DNA of 8,910 bases, from positions 1 to 8,910 of the forward strand of contig JAUXII010000018.1 in NCBI GenBank assembly GCA_030621075.1, given 5' to 3'. Below are positions 5,582 through 8,910 of the stretch, piece after piece. This DNA is from Lentimicrobiaceae bacterium. GTDB taxonomy: Bacteria > Bacteroidota > Bacteroidia > Bacteroidales > JAGONC01. Below the pieces are notes generated by a model. It was not told the origin of the DNA. It did no database searches and saw nothing but the letters and a program-made list of their open reading frames with translations. Every line of letters starts with the position of its first letter. The first letter of the stretch is position 1. A program made the position numbers and the translations under genes.

Positions 5582-7255
5582 CTAATAGCAATTAATTCTA
5601 TTTTCGTCAATTTCAGCTACCCATGCATCTGAATAGCCTTTGGATTTAATCATTTCGCAATAGTCATCTGCCTCTTTTCTGGTTTTGAAATTACCAATGA
5701 TATATCGTATAAGCCCATCTTTTCCTTTACATCTTCTAACCTCCGATAGCTTCATGAATTTCGGGTTGTTATCTTTACCAGCACCGATTTGTATGGTAAA
5801 GTTCCCAATTTCTTCAGGTGAATATTTAATGGTTTCTTTTACTGGTTCAACGGGAGTGGCCTCAAAGGCAGCCTTTCCCTGGATCAGGTGTATCTCCACT
5901 CTCCGGTTCCTTGCCTGGCCTTCTGAGGTTGTGTTCGAAACGATGGGTCTGCTTTCACCGTATCCCATAGCAGCTACTCTTTCGGCCGGAATTCCTTTGT
6001 CGATAAAGTATTTTCTTACTGACTGTGCCCGGTTTTGTGATAATCGGAGGTTCAGCTCTTCGTTTCCAACATTATCGGTATGTCCTTCAATGTAAAATCC
6101 TGATGTTGGATATTTTTTCATGATCAAAAATATATCATTGAGATTAGAATAGGAGATGGATTTGATTTTAAAGCTGCCTGTTGCAAATTCAATATTTTCA
6201 GCATGGAATTGCAAGGTTTCTTCAATAACTACTAATTCCTCTTTTTTTATTAATGGGCAGCCTGAATTTTCTATTGCACCTTTCTCATCAGGGCATTCAT
6301 CATCTCTGTCAGGAACGCCATCATTATCCTTGTCAGGGCATCCGAAAGTAGCTTTTGGTCCAGGTTCGTTTGGGCACTGGTCATCTATATCAGGGATGCC
6401 ATCCCTATCGGCATCAGGGCATCCATTAAGTTCCTTAAGGCCTCTTTTCTTTGGACATTGGTCATCAATATCCGGAATACCATCACGGTCCCTGTCGGGA
6501 CATCCCTGGAATTCGTGTAGTCCTTTTTTTGTCGGACAGCGATCCAGGCTGTCTACTATACCATCCTCATCACTATCCGGGCATCCTGACATTTCCTGGA
6601 TTCCCGGATGGTAAGGGCATACATCCTTTTTATCCGGAATACCATCTCCATCCGTATCTTTTGCTTTTCCGAGTCGGAATTTTACTCCTAATGAAAAATG
6701 AAAATAATCGTGATAGTCCGCAACATAATCATATGCACCTTCAATGTTAACAGCTACGTTATTTGTTACCCATGCATCTAACCCTACTCCATACCCTGTC
6801 ATAAAATAGGTTTTATTATTCATATGCGTTGCTCCAACACTACCGGATATATATGGTGTAAACCAGCTGTATTCATTTAAGATATAGCCATTGGCAAAGC
6901 TATATTGAAGTTCAATATCCCCATTCCAAAAAAAATTATCGGTTAATGTAATTATCTCATTATCAGCTATCGTCAGGGTAGCCCCGTCGAATTTCATGAA
7001 GGCCCATGACGCTTCAACGTTAAATGAAGGATTCAAAAACCTACCTGCATATATTTTTGTAGGCCAGGGTTCGCCTATCCAGTTTGCATTGGTGAGCTGT
7101 TCGGAGAGGGTCATTTCAACAGCCTGAAAGTCGGCCCAGTGCCAGCTCAGTCCAAAAGTCCAGGGCAACATCTTTTGCTGGGCAAAGGATCTATTTTCAA
7201 AGAGAAAAAGTAAGGTAAAAACAAGCAAGGCTGTAAGAAATAATCTCTTCTTCAT
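5582..7255 (-). CDS. OmpA-family barrel protein with TSP3 repeats, OmpA_C and C-terminal SPOR domain
   Basis: This 557-residue envelope protein begins with a signal peptide (1-25, ending SFA before QQK). Residues about 30-196 form an outer-membrane beta-barrel with alternating aromatic strands and a closing Phe-rich end. Five 27-residue thrombospondin type-3 repeats (200-334) follow, each with DxDxDGIxD and CP...GCP, the usual calcium-binding pattern. The OmpA_C peptidoglycan-binding domain spans about 350-457, with GHTDNVG (Asp394), LSQNRAQSV (Arg409) and NRRVEIH; the Asp/Arg pair that holds diaminopimelate is intact. A linker leads to a SPOR-like domain at about 485-550 (FTIQIGAGKD, GKDGLIRYIIGNFKTRKEA, KSKGYSDAWVAEI), a family that binds glycan strands stripped of peptide. 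The protein should tie the outer membrane to the cell wall. It is a close paralogue of the gene at 7445-8908, which lacks SPOR. Cysteines 509, 533 and 556 in the tail are unexplained. Confidence 0.93.
   Translation of the reverse strand: MKKRLFLTALLVFTLLFLFENRSFAQQKMLPWTFGLSWHWADFQAVEMTLSEQLTNANWIGEPWPTKIYAGRFLNPSFNVEASWAFMKFDGATLTIADNEIITLTDNFFWNGDIELQYSFANGYILNEYSWFTPYISGSVGATHMNNKTYFMTGYGVGLDAWVTNNVAVNIEGAYDYVADYHDYFHFSLGVKFRLGKAKDTDGDGIPDKKDVCPYHPGIQEMSGCPDSDEDGIVDSLDRCPTKKGLHEFQGCPDRDRDGIPDIDDQCPKKRGLKELNGCPDADRDGIPDIDDQCPNEPGPKATFGCPDKDNDGVPDRDDECPDEKGAIENSGCPLIKKEELVVIEETLQFHAENIEFATGSFKIKSISYSNLNDIFLIMKKYPTSGFYIEGHTDNVGNEELNLRLSQNRAQSVRKYFIDKGIPAERVAAMGYGESRPIVSNTTSEGQARNRRVEIHLIQGKAAFEATPVEPVKETIKYSPEEIGNFTIQIGAGKDNNPKFMKLSEVRRCKGKDGLIRYIIGNFKTRKEADDYCEMIKSKGYSDAWVAEIDENRINCY
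6254..6658 (-). repeat. five tandem 81-bp TSP3-coding repeats
   Basis: Five in-frame 27-codon units encode the calcium-binding linker of the OmpA-SPOR protein. Each unit is DxDxDGIxDxxDxCPxxxG(x)6GCP. They are more diverged from each other than those of the paralogue at 7832-8398, with changes such as KK-G and KKRG replacing the D/N-PGP turn. Confidence 0.9.
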
Positions 7256-7319
7256 GGTAAAGGGATATAGTTATTCCTTTTTTAACGAGAAAAGATGTAA
7301 AAGGTTCTTAATTTAGCTA

Positions 7320-7340
7320 CAAGCTGCAAGCCTCAAGTTG
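7320..7340. repeat. short heptanucleotide repeat, three CAAGYYK-type units
   Basis: CAAGCTG, CAAGCCT and CAAGTTG follow each other in the gap between the two OmpA genes. The 7-base period matches that of the larger array at 3896-3979, but the sequence differs. Three units are weak evidence alone. Confidence 0.5.
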
Positions 7341-7344
7341 AAGA

Positions 7345-7393
7345 GCCCCCCCGAGTACTCGTGGAGATAAACTCTGTGACGAAATGCCGGGGC
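7345..7393. repeat. GC-rich compact palindromic element
   Basis: GCCCC (7345-7349) and GGGGC (7389-7393) bracket a 10-bp palindrome CGAGTACTCG (7352-7361) and a possible GAG...CTC inner stem. Its GC content stands out from the AT-rich intergenic sequence on both sides. It sits just past the terminator of the upstream OmpA paralogue. It could be a REP-like element or a small structured RNA; nothing in the window decides. Confidence 0.45.
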
Positions 7394-7396
7394 AAA

Positions 7397-7426
7397 AAAA
7401 AGGGACCTTAAAAAAAGTCCCTTTTT
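7397..7426 (-). terminator. intrinsic terminator of the second OmpA gene
   Basis: AAAAAGGGAC (7397-7406) and GTCCCTTTTT (7417-7426) form a 10-bp stem with a 10-base A-rich loop, starting 19 bases past the TAA at 7445-7447. On the minus strand it ends in an uninterrupted run of eight T, a classical rho-independent terminator. The symmetric T/A tracts would let it work in both directions. Confidence 0.88.
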
Positions 7427-7444
7427 GTTGTCAGTTATGTTACA

Positions 7445-8908
7445 TTATTTCTCGTCTTGCAGCATATGAATTTCCACACGACGGTTATGCGCACGGCCTT
7501 CAACCGTTGAATTGATATCGATTGGTTTTGATTCGCCATAACCGACAGCTGTTAGCCTGTCAGCATCAATGCCATGGTCAATGAAGTATTGTTTGACAGC
7601 AAATGCCCGATTTTGCGACAGATCAAGGTTAAGATCATCACTGCCAACATTGTCGGTATGCCCTTCGATAATATATTTGGTAGTAGGGTGTTTGAGCATG
7701 ACCTTAATGATATTATTCAGGTTAGGTAAAGAGAAATTCCTAATAATATATTTACCTGTTTCAAATTCAATATTATCAGCCTCATAGGCAATTTCTTTTT
7801 CGATTTGTTCAATGATTACTTTTTCAATAATCGGGCAGCCATCATTTTCGATTGGTCCGGGTGTGTCAGGGCATTTATCATGGATATCTGCAACACCGTC
7901 TTCATCTTTGTCAGGGCAGCCATTAAGTGCTACGGGGCCTGGATCGTTTGGGCATTCGTCATCTTTATCCAGTACACCATCGCCATCGGTATCAGGGCAG
8001 CCATTCAATTCTTTCGGGCCCGGAGTATCGGGACACAGATCATCTTTATCGGTAACGCCGTCGCCATCTCTATCGGGACAGCCTTGAGTTTCTTTTGGTC
8101 CCGGATCATTTGGACACAGATCGTCTTTATCGGGTATACCATCGCCATCGGTATCAGGACAACCATTTGATTCTTTGGGACCTGGAATTTTAGGACAGTC
8201 ATCAATATTATCGGGTAAACCGTCACCATCGGTATCAGGGCATCCCCTGAACTCAAATGGGCCAGGAATATCCGGGCAGAGATCAAGTGAGTCGACCAGG
8301 CCATCACCATCGGTGTCGGGGCAACCATCAAATTCGGGCAATCCGGGCATCAGCGGACAGGCGTCTTTCTTATCCGGAATACCATCTTTATCGGTATCTT
8401 TTGCTGCGCCAAACCTGCCTTTTAATCCAAGGGAGTAATGCATGTAGTCGTGATAATCAGGCATGTAGTCGTAGGCCGCTTCAAAGTTGAAAGCCAAATG
8501 TTTCCAGAACCAGGCTTCCACACCCACACCATAGTCCAGTAGGAAATAAATTGTTCCATCCATTTTTGTGGCTCCAATTCCTCCAAAGATATAAGGTGTA
8601 AACCAGGAATTCTCATTAATTATGTATCCATTGGCTAAGCTGTATTGAAGTTCGATATCAGCGTTCCAGAAGAGTTTGTCTTTGGAAATAGGGAGATAGG
8701 TTGCAGGTTTAATGTTTTGGGGGTCGGTATCATCACTCTTCCAAAGTAAAATAGAATCTTGGTGGAATTTCTGAAAAGCAAAAGAAGCTTCGATATTCAA
8801 TGATGGGATTAGAAACCTTCCTATTGAGAATTTAGCGGGGTAGTAAACCTCTCCGATCCATTCCGCATCGGTAATTTGCTCACCAACAGGTTTCCCAACG
8901 GCGTAGAA
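7445..8908 (-). CDS. OmpA-family barrel protein with seven TSP3 repeats, N-terminus outside the window
   Basis: The frame is open from 8908 to TAA 7445-7447, giving 487 residues. The first readable stretch ([20 protein letters not shown]) aligns with residue 43 onward of the neighbouring OmpA-SPOR protein, so about 42 residues including the signal peptide lie beyond the edge. A TTG at 8800 is an internal codon, not the start. Order of parts in window numbering: beta-barrel to about 167, seven 27-residue TSP3 repeats (171-359), then OmpA_C (about 375-482) with GHTDNVG, LSQNRA and NRRVEIH, ending in LQDEK. There is no SPOR domain. It should bind peptidoglycan from the outer membrane, with calcium stiffening the linker. 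The tandem paralogue arrangement points to gene duplication. A strong terminator separates the genes, so they are probably expressed separately. Confidence 0.93.
   Translation of the reverse strand, partial: FYAVGKPVGEQITDAEWIGEVYYPAKFSIGRFLIPSLNIEASFAFQKFHQDSILLWKSDDTDPQNIKPATYLPISKDKLFWNADIELQYSLANGYIINENSWFTPYIFGGIGATKMDGTIYFLLDYGVGVEAWFWKHLAFNFEAAYDYMPDYHDYMHYSLGLKGRFGAAKDTDKDGIPDKKDACPLMPGLPEFDGCPDTDGDGLVDSLDLCPDIPGPFEFRGCPDTDGDGLPDNIDDCPKIPGPKESNGCPDTDGDGIPDKDDLCPNDPGPKETQGCPDRDGDGVTDKDDLCPDTPGPKELNGCPDTDGDGVLDKDDECPNDPGPVALNGCPDKDEDGVADIHDKCPDTPGPIENDGCPIIEKVIIEQIEKEIAYEADNIEFETGKYIIRNFSLPNLNNIIKVMLKHPTTKYIIEGHTDNVGSDDLNLDLSQNRAFAVKQYFIDHGIDADRLTAVGYGESKPIDINSTVEGRAHNRRVEIHMLQDEK
7832..8398 (-). 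repeat. seven tandem 81-bp TSP3-coding repeats
   Basis: Seven in-frame units encode DTDGDGxxDxxDxCPxxPGPxExxGCP. Central units are very alike, with DTDGDG and PGPKE recurring almost unchanged at both protein and DNA level, suggesting recent unit duplication or conversion. The paralogue has five units. Confidence 0.92.
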
Positions 8909-8910
8909 GT

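Noticed and set aside
6254..8398. Regular repeats as a CRISPR array
   Set aside because: The units are 81-bp in-frame TSP3 codons with no unique spacers.
6156..8438. Long plus-strand frames antisense to the OmpA genes
   Set aside because: They are low-complexity products of the 81-bp repeats ([12 protein letters not shown]), lack starts with context and match no family.
8798..8800. TTG at 8800 as the start of the second OmpA gene
   Set aside because: The frame continues upstream to the edge and aligns with the paralogue's barrel, so this is an internal Leu codon.

Overview
The window is AT-rich and looks like a chromosomal fragment of a member of the Bacteroidota, probably Bacteroidales or Marinilabiliales-like. 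The evidence is the pair of OmpA-family barrel proteins with thrombospondin type-3 calcium repeats, the DUF4783-nadC gene pair, promoter matches of the Bacteroidota type (TAnnTTTG) in place of TATAAT, the near absence of Shine-Dalgarno sequences, and seven-base tandem repeats between genes. No rRNA, tRNA, CRISPR array, transposase gene or defence system was found.

Layout. Positions 1-1050 (minus) hold a GpsA-like NAD(P)-dependent glycerol-3-phosphate dehydrogenase. Its frame runs off the left edge through a 20-bp palindrome and a sequence resembling group II intron domain V. Positions 1051-1297 are a divergent control region with one candidate promoter for each side and a second relative of the palindromic element. 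Positions 1298-2500 (plus) encode a GT4/GT-B glycosyltransferase. It converges, with 10 bp between stops, on nadC (2511-3356, minus), which follows a small exported DUF4783 protein (3392-3787, minus) in a likely two-gene operon. Positions 3788-4122 are noncoding: a heptanucleotide array and a decayed plus-strand reading frame. Positions 4123-5469 (minus) encode a lipoprotein with a degenerate OmpA-like domain and TPRs. Positions 5582-7255 (minus) encode an OmpA-family protein with five TSP3 repeats, an OmpA peptidoglycan-binding domain and a C-terminal SPOR domain. Positions 7445-8908 (minus) hold a paralogue with seven TSP3 repeats and no SPOR domain, cut by the right edge. Hairpin terminators follow both OmpA genes.

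How the genes fit together. The right half is a cell-envelope cluster: two tandem outer-membrane barrel/peptidoglycan anchor proteins and a lipoprotein with a related fold, all read leftward but separated by terminators, so probably transcribed individually. The left half is a mixed set: phospholipid precursor synthesis (GpsA), surface-polysaccharide synthesis (GT4) and NAD synthesis (NadC). I see no convincing new multi-gene system. The more unusual points are the SPOR-OmpA fusion, the related CGGAGG-headed palindromes bracketing gpsA, the apparent replacement of the gpsA 3' end by repeat sequence, and several compact intergenic repeats.
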